Part shown: in pieces, positions 11,016-24,500 of the stretch
How positions within the stretch are numbered: position 1 is the stretch's first letter
Layout: each line of letters starts with the position of its first letter
Assembly: GCA_907163375.1 (NCBI GenBank)
Contig: CAJQUW010002209.1
Coordinates: forward strand, 248,001 to 312,000
Reading direction: 5' to 3'
DNA from: Prostheceraeus crozeri
Lineage: Eukaryota > Platyhelminthes > Polycladida > Euryleptidae
Length of the DNA stretch: 64,000 nucleotides
Notes under the pieces: model-generated
Seen by the model: only the letters and a program-made list of their open reading frames with translations
Told to the model about the DNA's origin: nothing
The model's database searches: none
Program-made: the position numbers and the translations under genes

Positions 11016-13919
11016 GGAAACTTTTTTCTCACTGCGAGTAAAGAAGCATGTTTGCGGGACAGCACTTCCAACGGGAGACCCTATTCCGATGAAACAAACT
11101 CTTTATGTGAAAAATATTAAAGTCCCTTCTTTGCAATAAGCTCTGACGATTTTGATAAATTTGGCTACAATAGCACTTCAATTCATTTCATATTATTTTA
11201 TATTAATCAAAGCAGACATCTTTTGTGAAACCAACAAATTTCGCATACCCATGCACGAATGATACTTTTTGTATAATTGATATAGGCATAGTGATTTCCT
11301 ACTCTACCTGCAAACATCGGACATTGTCACACAAATAGCTCAGAAGCATTATTTATATAATACTTGCAAATTAAAAACTAAATAAATGGAGGTGATTCTT
11401 CAATAATACTTTAAGCTTTATCCATCTATCAATAAATATTGAAACACTAAAGATGCGAAAACGAAATTATAAATCAATGACCAAAACAACAATGCTTAGT
11501 AGTATTACAGAGTCACGCAAACTTGGTTGCATTGCTAAAAATCAACATTCAATGTTCAAGAACTCTGCAATGGAACTGCAACGCTACAACTGTCATCGTC
11601 TTAAAAAGAATTTATTACTATCATTTGAATAAGGTTAACATTCACAGATCATGTACTACTTATACTTATGCAAGTGATTCGGAATTTTCAACAGCTTTTC
11701 TTTTACGCGCCATAAATACAAAATCAAACAAAACATTGAATTCAATTTGTCAAATGTTAATCATCATCAAAGGACGTACAACACATATCCTGAAATTAGA
11801 AATAACTTGCAACTACAAGAAGTCAACAAACGAGTTAAGTCTGAGATCAAGGCTTGTTTGTCAACATGGGTCGAAAAATCCAAGAGAATGATGAGGACTG
11901 ATATCATTTCTCTCTCATTTAATAGATCGATAGATCAGAGCTATACTTAACCGTTGAGGCAAAACAAGTTAGAATTTGTGCTTCTCAGCTATTTGATCGG
12001 TCAAATTCTATTTCTTACTATTCAACTATTAAGGAGCATGCATAAAAGCTTTACATATAAAGTTACATAATCACAAAATCAACAAAAACTTCCCATGTTA
12101 TTAATAGTTCTATTCATGCATTATGAACTACATAAATTGTTGCTATGTATCATTAAAACAATTAAATGAAATTAAAAAAACACGCTTTAGATTCTTCCAT
12201 ATGGCCGAAATAATCTCAGATCCTACTCTCATTCCTTCGCTAGTGTTTATGAAGGGATCTATGTCAAAACATCGTAACATGAAAAACATCGCATATGAAA
12301 ACATTGTAAATTTTAAAAAAATCGGCAATTTAAATAATCATATACGTGTACGTATTTATATCTTCTTAATCATTAAGCATCGATTGGACTTGTTTGTGAT
12401 ACAATATTCAATTTGTAGCTCCATAATTTCATGTAATCATCAAATTTTGAAATTTTGATTGAATGATTTTAAAATATGGTTTATATATGGTTTTCTATGG
12501 ATATTGTGTGTAATTTAGTTGTGGTACAATGTGGAAAAATGGAGGCAACAATGTATCGCGTAATGATGATATCCGTATCAATGCATGTGAAAGATAATTT
12601 AGAAGTTTCAGTTAACGCCTATCTACGAGTATTTTTGTATATTCATAGCATTGCTGCCCACTTTATCCCTACATTGCTGCCGAGTCCATTTCAAGTACGC
12701 ACAATATTATTGACATATTGCTTGACATGATGTTAGAAGGAATCAGGAATGTTAAGATGCTAAACGATTATAATTGATATTGTATAGTATTATAATCGTT
12801 TAAAATCAAAACATTCATGATTCTTTCTAGCATCATATCAAACAACATGGTTAATCAGGGCATTTTCACTTTAACTATTGACATAGATTTTTCGAGCAAC
12901 AATGTTCATGTAGGACATTTGAGGCTCAAATGTCTACAGATATCCATGTTCAGATCATGAAAATCTTGGCACTAATTGGATGTCTATTCATCCATAGTAT
13001 TTTCGAATATAACGTTGCGTTGTTTTTAAGATGATGTTGCGATATTTTGACATACGATGTTTTCAATGAAAATCTTCTGAAGAATGCAGAATGTATGCAT
13101 TTTCAATATTCTTCGCTTGACTCAACCAAAGTTTCAGCCCAGGTTTCCTTGAACAGTCTACCACATGGCCACTGCGTCAACATATTTTTAGGACACAAGC
13201 AATTTCTATGAATTAATTTCGAAGCAAACCAAAAGTTCGATTTCATTATCATAATTGTGCTGAAATGTCATTTTTCCTGTGTCAACATGTTATCACTATA
13301 AATAACCTCATGAAGCAGTCTATCCATCATCCATTTCATTTGAAAAAAAGGAACATCCAATTTCTTCACAGTCTATCATCTACGCGTAGTCCTGTCACAC
13401 ATAAAGTGAATTTGAAATATAAAAAAATAATTTTTTCTAACTAATTCACATGAAACTTTCTTCGGATTTTTTTTTGTTTCATCACTGCAAGGAAACTTTC
13501 ATATCTGTTAATGAATTAATGATGAACAAATTAAGCTAAAAGCTTGATCTATAATTCGTCTGGCGCAACTGCTTCATGATAAGTAGAAACGTGTGCGTGT
13601 TACAGAATGTTTTATTCAGCAAGAAATAGGTAAATTAGAATTTAAAACATTTTTAAATTTTCATCTTTCATTTCAGAAACACATTAATCGAGATAGACAC
13701 TTGAGCTGAGTAGACAGATCACCAGAATACCTCTACATTCGTGAGAAGACAGTTTCCTAAAATAACTAAAACACACGGAAGAGACTGAAGATTTACTTGA
13801 CAGTAGCAAATTAGAAACTTAATTGAAGTTAGAATCATAGAAATCCGACACTCTATTAAAAAACATGGAAATTAACAGCACCGTAGAAAGTGCTAGAATG
13901 GAAATTGCATGAAAATTAT
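11016..13919. other. No gene recognised; fragment of the 2.75 kb element and a hairpin
   Basis: The longest open frame (11523-11891, 122 codons) is low-complexity in composition and matches no family. About 12480-12690 is a diverged relative of the interior of the 2751-4392 element (shared GTGGTACAATGTGGAAAAA, TTCATAGCATTGCTGCCC). The hairpin at 12727-12836 is listed separately. Confidence 0.45.
12727..12836. repeat. Hairpin with about 48-bp arms
   Basis: ATGATGTTAGAAGGAATCAG, GAATGTTAAG... and AAACGATTATAAT on the left pair with ATTATAATCGTTTAAAA... ATTCATGATTCTTTCTAGCA, TCAT on the right around a 14-nt loop. The innermost 13 bp are perfect and the rest is about 80% paired. Confidence 0.7.
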
Positions 13920-13930
13920 CACTGTAAATT

Positions 13931-14659
13931 AGTCAGGCAGCCAGAACGAGTTTCTGCAGGGAACGAGGCCGAAAGTGAGACCTTCACAGAATGCTGTACA
14001 CCCTATGCCTACTACGAATTGGCACGTCTGCCCAGTTCTAGTGAGTTCTAGTTCTCTTCTTGTCGGACAGAATCAAAGAAAAACACCTGTAAATATAATG
14101 GGACGCAGATTCCAGGTTTTGGATGTAGCGAAATTTTGTACGTTTTCTATGATTAAACGAAAAGTACCGAGCCTAGAGTCATACTTTTTGGGATGGAATG
14201 TCTTCAGGTCATTTCCTTTCATGTTCATGCACCCCTATCTATAAAGCTGAACGCATTTAGATTTGGCGAGCCTCTTAATGTCGACAAACACAAACATTTT
14301 GAGCAACATTATCCACATTCAACCACATTCTCACAGACATTGCCGATTAGATGCATGATAAAAGCACATGCACATGATAGGAAATGACCTGAAGACATTC
14401 CATGCCAAAAATTATGACTCCGAGCTTAGTACTTTTCGTTTAATCGGAGAAAACATAGAAAATTTCATTTAACCAAAAACTGCAATCTGCGTTCCATTGG
14501 ATTTAAATGTGTTTTTCTTTGATCCTGTTTGACAAGAAGAGGAACTCACTAGAACTCGGCAGACGTACCGATTCGTTGTGAGCATAGGGTGTACATCATT
14601 CTGTGAAAGTCTCACTATGAGCCTCGTTCCCTGAAGAAACTCGTTCTGGCTGCCGGACT
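13931..14659. mobile_element. Long-armed palindromic element, copy 1 (nested)
   Basis: Arms of about 295 bp (13931-14225 and 14370-14659) are inverted copies: AGTCAGGCAGCCAGAACGAG at the left end against CTCGTTCTGGCTGCCGGACT at the right, with a centre of about 145 bp. It has inserted into the left terminus of the CACTGTAAA MITE. Flanks are AAATT (13926-13930) and AAATC (14660-14664), and removing the insert with one flank copy restores CACTGTAAATCGCTGG, which matches that MITE's opposite end. No transposase is present. Confidence 0.85.
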
Positions 14660-15567
14660 AAATCGCTGGATACGAAAATTACATACAAACATACACCAAA
14701 TTCACATACAACAGAGTAATTTGAAATTAACAGTTGATTCGAGATTCTCGTATGCTTAAAGATATCTGGTATGTTTTTCATACGAAAGCATGCTTACTTT
14801 CGTATGTGATTGGTATGTATCGATAAGAACCATTCTATATGTGATTGACTGTTTTACGATGAAGTGCGAGTTGTTGGTATGTATTATATGCGAGACCCGA
14901 TGCAAATTCGTCCTCATTCGTATGCCTTTCGTATGTAGAATTTTATGTCATCTACCAAAAAAAACTATTTATTACATACTACTTTCAAATAACTTTTGTC
15001 AGTGATATCAATAATATGCACTCTTATGGATAGCGTGGTATTTAGAGTATTTGATCTAGACTCGATTTACTGTAAAATTGATGCTGTATGCTTGTCTAAC
15101 AACATTCACAAGACTCTCGAGAAGCTCAACTCCATGAACTAAGTTGATAAAAACATCATTTCAATAAAACGATAACTTTCGAGCTACCATGTTGACTTAT
15201 GTATCTCAAATATAACTATATTTGCTTTCATGAATTATAATGTGCTTTTATTTCGGATTGATAATGTGCTTAATTTCAAAATTACATAATGCACAAACTT
15301 TGATGGTTGTATACTTACTGATTATTTTTAAAATGCCTTAGACTTGCGTGTATTAAAATCGAATTCAGTATTGTAAGTTTGACCCTTAAATGTCATTATC
15401 TTGCTACTTATAAAACAGTAGTAAGTACACCATGCAACCTTGAAGCGATCTTTATTGACAAAAGGCCCTAAATCTTACGAAAAGCATGCAAATAGATGCA
15501 AAAATATACCAAAAAACATCTTGGCATGCATCCTTCGTATGTGATTGGTATGGAGCGATTTACAGTG
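14660..15567. other. Body of the nested-host MITE, no gene
   Basis: Right-hand part of the CACTGTAAA MITE copy 1. The open frame at 14790-15005 is not conserved in the 29 kb copy, so it is not coding. Confidence 0.6.
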
Positions 15568-16579
15568 AGAGCCTTCTATCTGCGATCACATTTCCTTGGA
15601 AAGAAATATCACATGTAATTCGGACCAGCCATGGATGACATTTAGCAGCAACTCAAGATTCAAAAGGCATTAGTCAGCCATTGTAAAAATGTCTCTGCTT
15701 CTGCAAGATAAATAAATGTAATTGTCTTGAAATTGGCTTGAATTTCATGCAGACAAATGCAGTTCTACTAAAATCTGAAGTTCAACATGTCTTGACACAA
15801 TACAACTCGTCGGAATTTCTTTAAGGAAATGTCTTTTTTGAAGATTGATTATTTAAATATTTGATAAGACCTCTCAAATTCTCAAAGCAGAACGGAATGT
15901 GAATTCATTCAGAAAATATGATGTTGCATTTGAGCCGTAGGCGTAATTACTCAATAATGTTACTCTTAAACTTTCCGAAGGCATGAGAATTTTATGGTCT
16001 ATCAGTTATAGAATTTGGCATTCCTTAGCTGTTGATATCTTTCAATTTGAAGTGCAGCGTATTGACATTTCTGAAATGCATTATTTGCAAAATCTTCATG
16101 AATAATTTGAGAACAAAATTATTAATTCTTCAAATTGACGAAATTAGTAAATATGTGAGTTGACAAGACTTGGTTGGCATGAAATTGTTACAATTGACGA
16201 GAAAAATCGATAGATGCATCGAAAGTCATAGACATTACGTTACAGGCTTGTCATTTTCTCTTGTCACTCCAATGTTACAAAAATTTTCATTTCTGATTGA
16301 TTTCGAAAATATAATTTTCTATCTGATGAGTAAGTGAACTAGCCAATGGTTCACAAAACTTAGGCGCGCTCCCATGAGAAAGGGCGTAGGTGTACAATGA
16401 CAATCCACATGCAAATCAATATATAACTCGATGTTTCCAGGGCGGTCCGACCTTAAGTCAAATGGGAGATAAGTGATTAGTCCATTGTTTTGCGCTAAAA
16501 TCTTAGAATCATCATAGAGAGCGTATTTTTCAGAGTCTTCAGTAGAAAAAACAGATAAGTGACATGTCTCGCTCCAAAC
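15568..16579. other. No gene or repeat recognised
   Basis: AT-rich single-copy-looking sequence with stops in all frames. Confidence 0.5.
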
Positions 16580-17234
16580 CAGAGGTTCCTAACGTGTGGT
16601 ACGCGAGTACCTGTCCGAAGTAGGCTATATGTATCATGATGACAATTTAATCTATTCATGTCACAGACCAAATCTATTAGGAAAAGCTTCACTCAGCTTG
16701 AGAAAATTTTGATCGACGTCAAAATTCGATACAATTTGTCACTTTTCATGGTCTGAAAAGACGAAGATGTCTTGTGCATAGATTTCATTTTGTCACATCA
16801 AACTTTGTATTAGATTGTTTAGATATCAATGCGACAAGCGATCCAATGACATCTATTGAGCGACCGACAGGTCGAAATCGACAGAACAAAACCGTGCATT
16901 TTAGATTATGCAGTGCATTTCCTGCCATTCCTGCCAGATCCACTGTTCGCATCATTTAATATGTTCATAGTATAGTCCGTACATTGTATTTGAATTAAAA
17001 TTAGCTGCTGCTGTAAAATTAGTTATTTTCACTTGTTCGGAAGAAGCATCCTCAACTTATAATATGACTGCTCTTTGCTTTATGTTTGTTTTGTTCGCAA
17101 AAATAAATTTTTTTGAAATGAAAAGTAATTATATCTTTCCTAACACAAAAAGAAATTACTTGAGATTAAGTGGTATGCGACGAACGTGTAAGATCTCAAG
17201 TGGCACTGAGCCATTAAAAGGTTGGGAACCAATG
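16580..17234. mobile_element. hAT-type MITE with 8-bp TSD
   Basis: Left end CAGAGGTTCCTAACGTGTGG and right end AAAAGGTTGGGAACCAATG are the classic hAT CA(G)NGGTTCC...GGAACCNNTG termini. The flanking 8-mers CTCCAAAC (16572-16579) and CTCCAAGC (17235-17242) match at 7 of 8 positions. The 655-bp interior has no transposase. The small open frames inside look accidental. Confidence 0.82.
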
Positions 17235-17242
17235 CTCCAAGC

Positions 17243-18192
17243 CCCATTCAGATCGGCTAGCCCTTTTTAAAATGGATTGCAATGCATCCTGAGTATTGAT
17301 ATGCGATCTAATAGGGATAAAGAAGCATGGATTATTTCAAAAACAGTGTTTTCGTTTCATCAAATGATGACAATTATTGCACAAATACATATACACGCGA
17401 CGCAAGATTTGTACATGCAAACTGATAAGTATTGACTTGGCAACAAATTGCATGTCTTCATCAGTACACATTTTGCAAAGTTGATGAGGATTTGATTCTT
17501 CATTCATGAGATAATGTTCATCTCTTCATTATTAGTGCACATTAACGAGGACAAGCGCAGCATGTCATGGAGTTAGATAGAACAACAACTCAGTATTATT
17601 TACATGCCAATGGGATTCGATTTCATTAAATGAACTCTTTTTGTTATCTAGCACCACATGTGAGATGTGCAGTTTTTGCTGTTTTGGAGAAGTTTCCAAG
17701 AAATTGACAATCATTATAGCAATACAGAAGAAACAATAGTATTTTACACATCATTCGAGTCACTGATTACTTTTGAGAGATAATGCTTTTTAATTAACTC
17801 CGATGGAAGTGACTAATGCTTTAAGACTCAGCCCTTTGAATAAGAGCATTAGGAGTTACTTAATTAAGAGTATTTTCTAACATTTCCCATGTCACAAATT
17901 ACCTGATACTGAAAGAAGGAAATATCATAATCAAAGACAATGATCATAGATAGCATAAAGATCTACACACAAATGGGTACACTTGACTTAGTGCATCATA
18001 AAATCATACTTATGAAAATTGAGGTAATCCACATGTACGTATGAGTACTGTTGAAGTATAGTCGCATCATGATTCTATCTATTTGTAACTCCCTCCTACA
18101 CAATGTACATTCTATTAATGAATACCTAAGTGTATGTACTTACATTTAGCCTATTAATAAAATGAGCGATTAACTAAATTTGGTAAATTGCC
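17243..18192. other. No gene recognised
   Basis: AT-rich, no conserved frame or repeat seen. Confidence 0.5.
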
Positions 18193-18666
18193 GTATATTC
18201 TCTAAAAAGCGCCTGTCTTGAATGACTCTGATAAACGCCTGATCTCTAATGAGCGCCTGGTAACATTTGATGTTTTTGAAAGAGCGCCTGGTTTCCACAA
18301 ATATTGTGACACCGACAAGTGACCAGCACTGAATTTGTTTATGACAGTTTTGTAATAGATTTATTTCTTGTGCTGACACTGCAGTATTTCGCATTTTCCA
18401 TAATGCAAAATCGTATACGGTAAAACTAATATTAAATAGCACATGCCTACAGTACATCATCACATTTTATCATTGCTTAATTATTACTTGCTATGTATTG
18501 CAGATATTAAAGAAACTTCCTCATATCTTCTTATTTTGTAACGCAGTGGTCAATTTTACTTCATAAGTTGATACTTTTTCAATTAATTGGTTGAATCACA
18601 TTTATAAGTGCCGGGTCGGAATATTCATGTAGTCAATAAGCGCCGGGGCGCTTAAAAGACCAAATA
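18193..18666. mobile_element. CCGTATW...AGCGCC MITE
   Basis: The left CCGTATATTCTCTAAAAAGC-GCC and the complement of the right CCGTATTTGGTCTTTTAAGC-GCC form diverged TIRs. Subterminal AAGCGCCTG, GAGCGCCTGG and AAGCGCCGGGGCGC repeats occur several times, pointing inward at both ends. Such CCGTATTTGGNC termini are known from many animal MITEs. Superfamily not assigned. Confidence 0.65.
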
Positions 18667-20404
18667 CGGTAACAAAATACGAAATTTGAGCCAGCAAAAG
18701 TTCTCAATCATAATGCTGCTCCTGAAATTCTCTTCATGATCAATTCAATTTCCTTTTAAGATAAAAGTTTTAAGATTTGTATAAGAAATTTTCATCCTAT
18801 TTGATATCTAAAAAAATCATACCAGACTACTAAAACATTAAAATCTCAAGTGTATCGAACAGATAGCATGTAAAGACAGCAATGATTCGCCAAAAATAGC
18901 CTTATTAAAAATTGGCAAAATATTTGATTTAGACTTCAAGAACATAATCTCTATATGTAAACGTTCTCACTGCGCGCTAGCATCTTTTTGAGTTGACAGT
19001 ACCTATGCTTGCGCTATGCCACTTGCCCTTTTCTACATAAGATAAGATTTCTCCCTCACTCATCCAGTCTTACAGCCATTATCCATTTCTTGTGTGGGAG
19101 TTTACCGGTGGTTCCACATGACAGATTTCTATATAAGATAAAGATTTTACTATCAACTTGATGGTTGTGTTCTTAAAAGGAAAAGGTACTGTCTTGAAGT
19201 AAATTTTAAAACGTGGCTTGTGGGAATTCACTTGTAGAATCTTAAGAGATGCTGCGTAAGAGTCGTGAGCAGTAGGTGCTTCACATTCATAATTTGAAAA
19301 TAAGATTTTGCGGTGATGCCGCTAAGTGAAATAATAAGGCCAACATTCCGAATTACATGCTGTATATTTATCTCGAATTAATTATTTGAATTATATATAT
19401 TTCGAACTGTACATTACCGACGTTTTGGACGCAATAATAGTCATAAAAGTGTATATAAGCTGATTTAGTTCGTGTGTGCATCTGCATACTTTTGAATATT
19501 TTCAGTACCTTAACAAAGGACAAACGTCCTCAACGTCGGTAATATACAATATCTGTCATTCAAGAAATTGGCAAATTATTTCATCTGGAGATATCATCGG
19601 AAAATCTCATTTTCAAATGATGAGATGCTTTTTGGCGACGGAGAGATACACGCATGTAAAGAGTGGCAACATAATTTCAATGTAAACTGTCGGCGCTTAA
19701 AACGTAAAAGTTGAGTCTAGATATACGCATTAACTAATTTCATTTGCTTTGCTTATACAATGTCATTCTTAACTGTAAAACTTCCACAGGAAATGCATAA
19801 ATCGATTACTCATTTTAATCAAAAGTGTTCCTCTATCATTTATAGATCCATGTCATTCAGATACATGTTCAACTGTGCATACATGCAGGCTCTCACATTT
19901 CCCTGTCATGCTCTGCGTACATCCAAATGCTTCACGAAATGCGCCACGATTTCACCAAGAAACGAATTGGCTAATTTTTGCCTATTCGCGGTTAGAAAGT
20001 TTGCTGCCACTAAATTCCAGTCTGAGTACAGCTCAGATTCAATTCAATTTATTGTATTCACTACATGTTGCATGCATGTGACTAATCTAAATACAGTACA
20101 TTAATTACATGTATAAATTCGAAGATGTCAGTATAAAAAGAAATAAAGAAAAAAGTCAGACCTGATGTTCATCACGCAAACGATATTGTGATGCCACTCT
20201 TCTTTTGACGGTAAGTTCTCAGAAAGTTGATGACCTTCTTTGAGCGATCACTGCAATGTCGATCGGAACCTTATTCCAGAAACTGGTGCCGTAGAAACGC
20301 ATTGATTTTTCACCTACTTTTACATTTTACACTTTACATTTTTACTTTTTCAGAATGCAGAATTTCGTAGCATGTGGATAAGCTCTTGCTTGTTCTTGTT
20401 TATT
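18667..20404. other. No gene recognised; one short inverted repeat
   Basis: TGTACATTACCGACGTTTTG at 19408 is matched inverted at 19525-19547 (CAACGTCGGTAATATAC), a 140-bp possible miniature element. The open frames at 19760-20104 and 19875-20081 overlap one another and resemble no family. Confidence 0.45.
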
Positions 20405-20790
20405 TATAGTGTGGTGATTTTGTACCACGTGCATTATATTTGAGTTGATGTCATCCCTGTATCTGTTCCGTGTTTAGCCAATTTCATGTAAACATTTGTG
20501 TTTATCACCCTCAACTTCATTTGTAAATGCATATGCAAACACTATGTATTTATTGGTATCAGCTGAAGACGATTTTGATTTCATGAATGAACTTTTACTT
20601 TCTTGTTTGTCTGGTTGATGATTGACTGTTGATCATGACTGTTGATCAATGGGAAGCCGTTGACTCGCTATCAGCTGTCATACCGCCATTTTTAAAATAG
20701 AGATAAATTTCTTGTCACCGATAACTCCTAGTTTTCCCTAAAAATCAAATTTGGAATAGAACAGCGCATTACCACAATAGCAATAACGAT
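20405..20790 (+). repeat. Dispersed repeat R1, copy 3 (3'-truncated)
   Basis: Shares TGTGGTGATTTTGTACCA, CTGTTCCGTGTTTAGCCA, ATCAATGGGAAGCCGTTGAC and the TCACCGATAA segment with the copies at 3.6 and 4.9 kb. It stops just before the hairpin that ends those copies. It is more diverged than they are from each other. Confidence 0.7.
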
Positions 20791-21021
20791 TGACCGCTCT
20801 CAAACCATGCGCGCTTACATTACTACTCGTCATCGTGCTCATGTCGAGTCCCTAGCTGTGTTCCTATCATGCAGTGAGCGCTCTTTCTGGAGCTTTTGTG
20901 GTAAAAGTAACCCCTTAATCCAAAAGATGCAGTTTCCACTTCAACAATATCATTCTCCAACGCCGAAACGGTATTCGAGTGGAGCACGTGCCTATTGATT
21001 TGATATCCGCTGATGAACCTT

Positions 21022-21562
21022 CCACAGAACTAGATCGGTTGTTTCTCCTTCTGTTTGACTAGAAAGGAAGCATTGGAACATGTAATGCCTATGAAATGGC
21101 ACTATGTTCTGACATAATGCCATAGCAGTCGAACAATGAGCAGCCAGTTCAACATCAAGCACACCAAATTGTTCGAAGCATGGAGTTCGAAGTTTCAGTG
21201 ACTGTTATCAACCGGATCCCACAGCAAAGAGACACAGTCGATGTCAAGCTCTACAGAGAAGTTTGTGAAAGTTTTTTTCGTGCACCTGCTAACTTTTTTA
21301 ATAATTATCGGAGGGCCCAACATTATCGAGAAAACTTATGCGCAATGATCTGAATTCTTCGAATCTGAAGGAATCGTGGCGATCGGAGCATTTTAAGGGA
21401 ATTCACAGCAATCCTCAAGCGACGCACGGCTATTTTTCCTGTCTCTGCAAGGTATTGAAAATTTCTTTTCGCCCAATTAGTAAGCCATCGTTAATTTGCC
21501 ATCGTTTTGAATCAGTTTGCACTTCTAGCAAAGTCATACGCTTAAACAATCTAATTCTGTGA
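21022..21562 (+). repeat. Unknown dispersed repeat R3, copy 1
   Basis: About 540 bp aligning with 48196-48685 in inverted orientation (CTTCTGTTTGACTAG, GAGCAGCCAGTTCAACAT, GTGACTGTTATCAACCGGAT, AACATTATCGAGAAAACTT, TTTTGAATCAGTTTGCACTT) and, for its first 120 bp, with 62706-62826. Short open frames on the minus strand share the peptide TLLEVQTDSKRW with the other copy, but frames are not conserved along the length. Confidence 0.75.
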
Positions 21563-24500
21563 AACCTTATCGCTCCCAGGAATTTCATCCATCTGCGTTC
21601 AATTTCTCGCGAATCAATCAAGTCAGGAGCGCGCAAAAGAGCCATATCATGCTGAGACCCCATTCGACAGCATGAGGAATACTGACGAAAATTCCAGCTA
21701 TGCGCAGTCATCCTAAGAAATCTCGCCCGGTCACGGAATATCTACTGCAGCACGAAAAGTTCTGCATCTCCTTTGATGAAGTTAGACTTCACAAGCACTG
21801 TGTCGGTGTGATGAGCTGTGTTACCATCGATAGCAGATTGTGAACTTTTGTAAACTATACAGTATGTAGTGCATAATTTCAGTCATCTGTTTTCTTGAAT
21901 GTGCCCGCAAATACGCTGGCCGATCAAATTTCAGTTTAAGTTTTTCTGAAATAAATTGTGATGTCGTAATGCAAATGAAGCGAAATGAGAAACTTTTTGA
22001 ATGTCGAGGGGGATGGCGATGTGATTTCTTTATTCGCTATTAAACAATGGATTTAGAGGTAACTAAAGCATGAAAAGAGGCTAACATCAACACTGCATGG
22101 ATTGTCTTCACATAGTACGTTATTTAGCTCAAAATAGTTTTAAAAAAAGCTTAATGATAAAGAGACTGAAATAACCGCATTAACATGAGGTCATTTCGGT
22201 TTAAACAAAGTGCAGACTTAAACAATCTAACTTCAACCATGTCCATACCGGGGGAGGCGGAGGGGATTCGGTCTCCACATTTTCGTTGAGTTCATTTTAA
22301 AGTTTAGGCTTTGATGCCTTAAAATTCTATCATACTTTCTCCAAGAAATTCGTGTTTGTGACCTATTCTAAGAGTGCCCTTTTTAAAGTTCTCAAACAGT
22401 TTCTGTAATAACTTTCAATAAAACTTACAGAATTTCAAATATGATTGTAGTGTTTTATAAATATGATTCTATATGCTCCATATTTCTAGCACAAACACAT
22501 CGAGTAATAACAGGATATTTGAATTTCTTGTCAATGCTACTTACAAAAGGTTTTTGTACATATGACACATCCAAGTTTTCCTACTTATTTGAAACTTCTA
22601 GGCATGTTGAAGACATCTTTTCTCCTTAGCATTTCATAAAGGTACTTTGACTTAGAGAATAAAAATTTACAGATACATAATGCAATAATTGGAGAGAAAA
22701 TCCTCCGCATTTTTTTAGCAAATGCTTGAGTCAATATCTTTTCGGACATCTTCTCTATATATATAATTAATTTTGACATCATAATAAGAGGTATTAGGAA
22801 GATTTATGACCAAAATTTGATAAAATTCCAATTTTTTCATTCTTGTTAAATAATCAGCACCAAATATGAGGGTGTCCCGCATCGCTTTCTGCAGACGCAA
22901 GGTCTAGGGATCATACCTGTCCCTCCGAATTGAGACAACGACGGTAATAAGCCTCGCATGGTCAGGAACGCTACATGGATGTACCTCTGGTGGGGATACT
23001 GACGCAGCTCGATGTCGTTGGATGAAGGAAAGCTGCAAACGTCAGGAATGGCCGGCTGAGTGAGTGAGATAACATGAATTTACCATATGGAAGAAAGGGG
23101 CAATGGTACTGTGCTGGGACTCATTTTTCCATCACATTCTCTCTGTAAAATACTGAAATCTCAGTCCCATAAAGAGAATATTACTCCAGCCTTCTTAGTA
23201 TTTTGTAGTATGCTTCCATAAGTGTAGTCTTTTTATCGTGATGATCCCATTTTCATGCTTTTCTATTTGTTTAATCAGGCCGGCAGTTATTCAGAGATCG
23301 GCAATAATACTTGGTAGATGGCAATTTACAGTTCTGCTATTAATGTTCATTTCGTTAGTGCGATTCGTCTACAGTACTGTTGATCTAAAATGATTCTTTG
23401 CTTGCATACATCCCTCCTCTACATGTATGAAGGCAGCTAGTACAGTATTTCGCAACCCAATTTATGGTCTACAATGCAACCGACGAGCGGGGAAAAATTA
23501 GTAGCTCCCACCTAAGTTAATCTGCAATAATCTACTACATTATCATAGGAACAAAGGCGCTTCCTGTCTTCTCATTGTATTTTAAGATTGTAATCTTAAA
23601 ATTTGGCGATGTTTTCTTAATTTTGAAGGGCTTTGCATTAATTTGAACTTTTAAGAAACTGACGCCCTTGAGCACAATCTTATTCTGTGGAAAATGATGA
23701 TGTGACTAACGACCAGAAATGAGCGTCTGCTCGTCCAGGACTGACTGTCATCATCTTCAATCATCTACAAATGAATACACAAAAAATGCTGAGAAATTAA
23801 GTCTTACTGTCGAATATTTTTCAGTTGATGGCAGCTGACGGGAGGTTGCTTGATTTTATTCTGAATGTCACGTCAATTTGTTTCGACTCCCCAAGAATAT
23901 GATTGCTTCCAAAATTACTTTATTGCTAAAAATTATTTGCACGTCTGAGCTTTCCGCGAGCCTGCTCGCATTCTCAAGGATCGGTAGGGCCCTGCCGTGA
24001 CATTCAGAATATTTTTATATAATCACAGGACAAATGAAAATGAATTGTACCATTCCCGTCGCATTCCTACCGACAGACTTGGCTTCCAAATATATATTAG
24101 GTTTAGGCCTATTGATATTTGTGATAAATCACGCCTCATTGAAACAATCAAACCTACTCGCCAATACTCAAGCCATCCTTTTTGAGGCTGACGAGTTTGC
24201 TAGTACATCAATCTTTGCATTCTGTTAACTCAGTTGAATCAAAGAACCGTTGGATATGATTCTAAGGCTTCTTCATCGCATGTTCTATAGATGTCATCAT
24301 TCCTACATCTCAAACAATTACGGAATCTAAGGTGCACATCATTTCATCTATCATGTGTAGAGAACCGCCAAAGGGTTTTAGATATGCAAAATTGTTACAT
24401 TATATCGTGTAACTAAAATAGATTGTATGGGTGCAATGCAGATGGCTGGCTGTAGGGTAATTGCGCGCATTTTGTACTGCTTTCGAGCTGCTTTTTCTAT

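Larger units (their letters stand above)
13920..15567. mobile_element. CACTGTAAA MITE copy 1, split by a nested element
   Basis: The left terminus is CACTGTAAAT at 13920 and the right terminus is AGCGATTTACAGTG ending at 15567. The interior after 14660 matches the element at 29378-30225 nearly throughout (AATTCACATACAA, TTTTTCATACGAAA, CTTTCGTATGTGATTGGTAT, GACCSRATGCAAATTCGTCC, ATTGACAAAAGGCC). Without the nested palindrome it is about 0.9 kb, close to the 848 bp of copy 2. Unlike copy 2 it has no TA at both ends. Confidence 0.8.

Noticed and set aside
11523-11891. 122-codon plus-strand frame
   Set aside because: No recognisable domain, AT-driven composition, overlapped by another frame; nothing distinguishes it from chance.
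22905-23060. Locally GC-richer segment with open frames on both strands
   Set aside because: Peptides such as RCRWMKESCKRQEWPAE look protein-like, but I could not place them in any family; the case is too weak for a feature.
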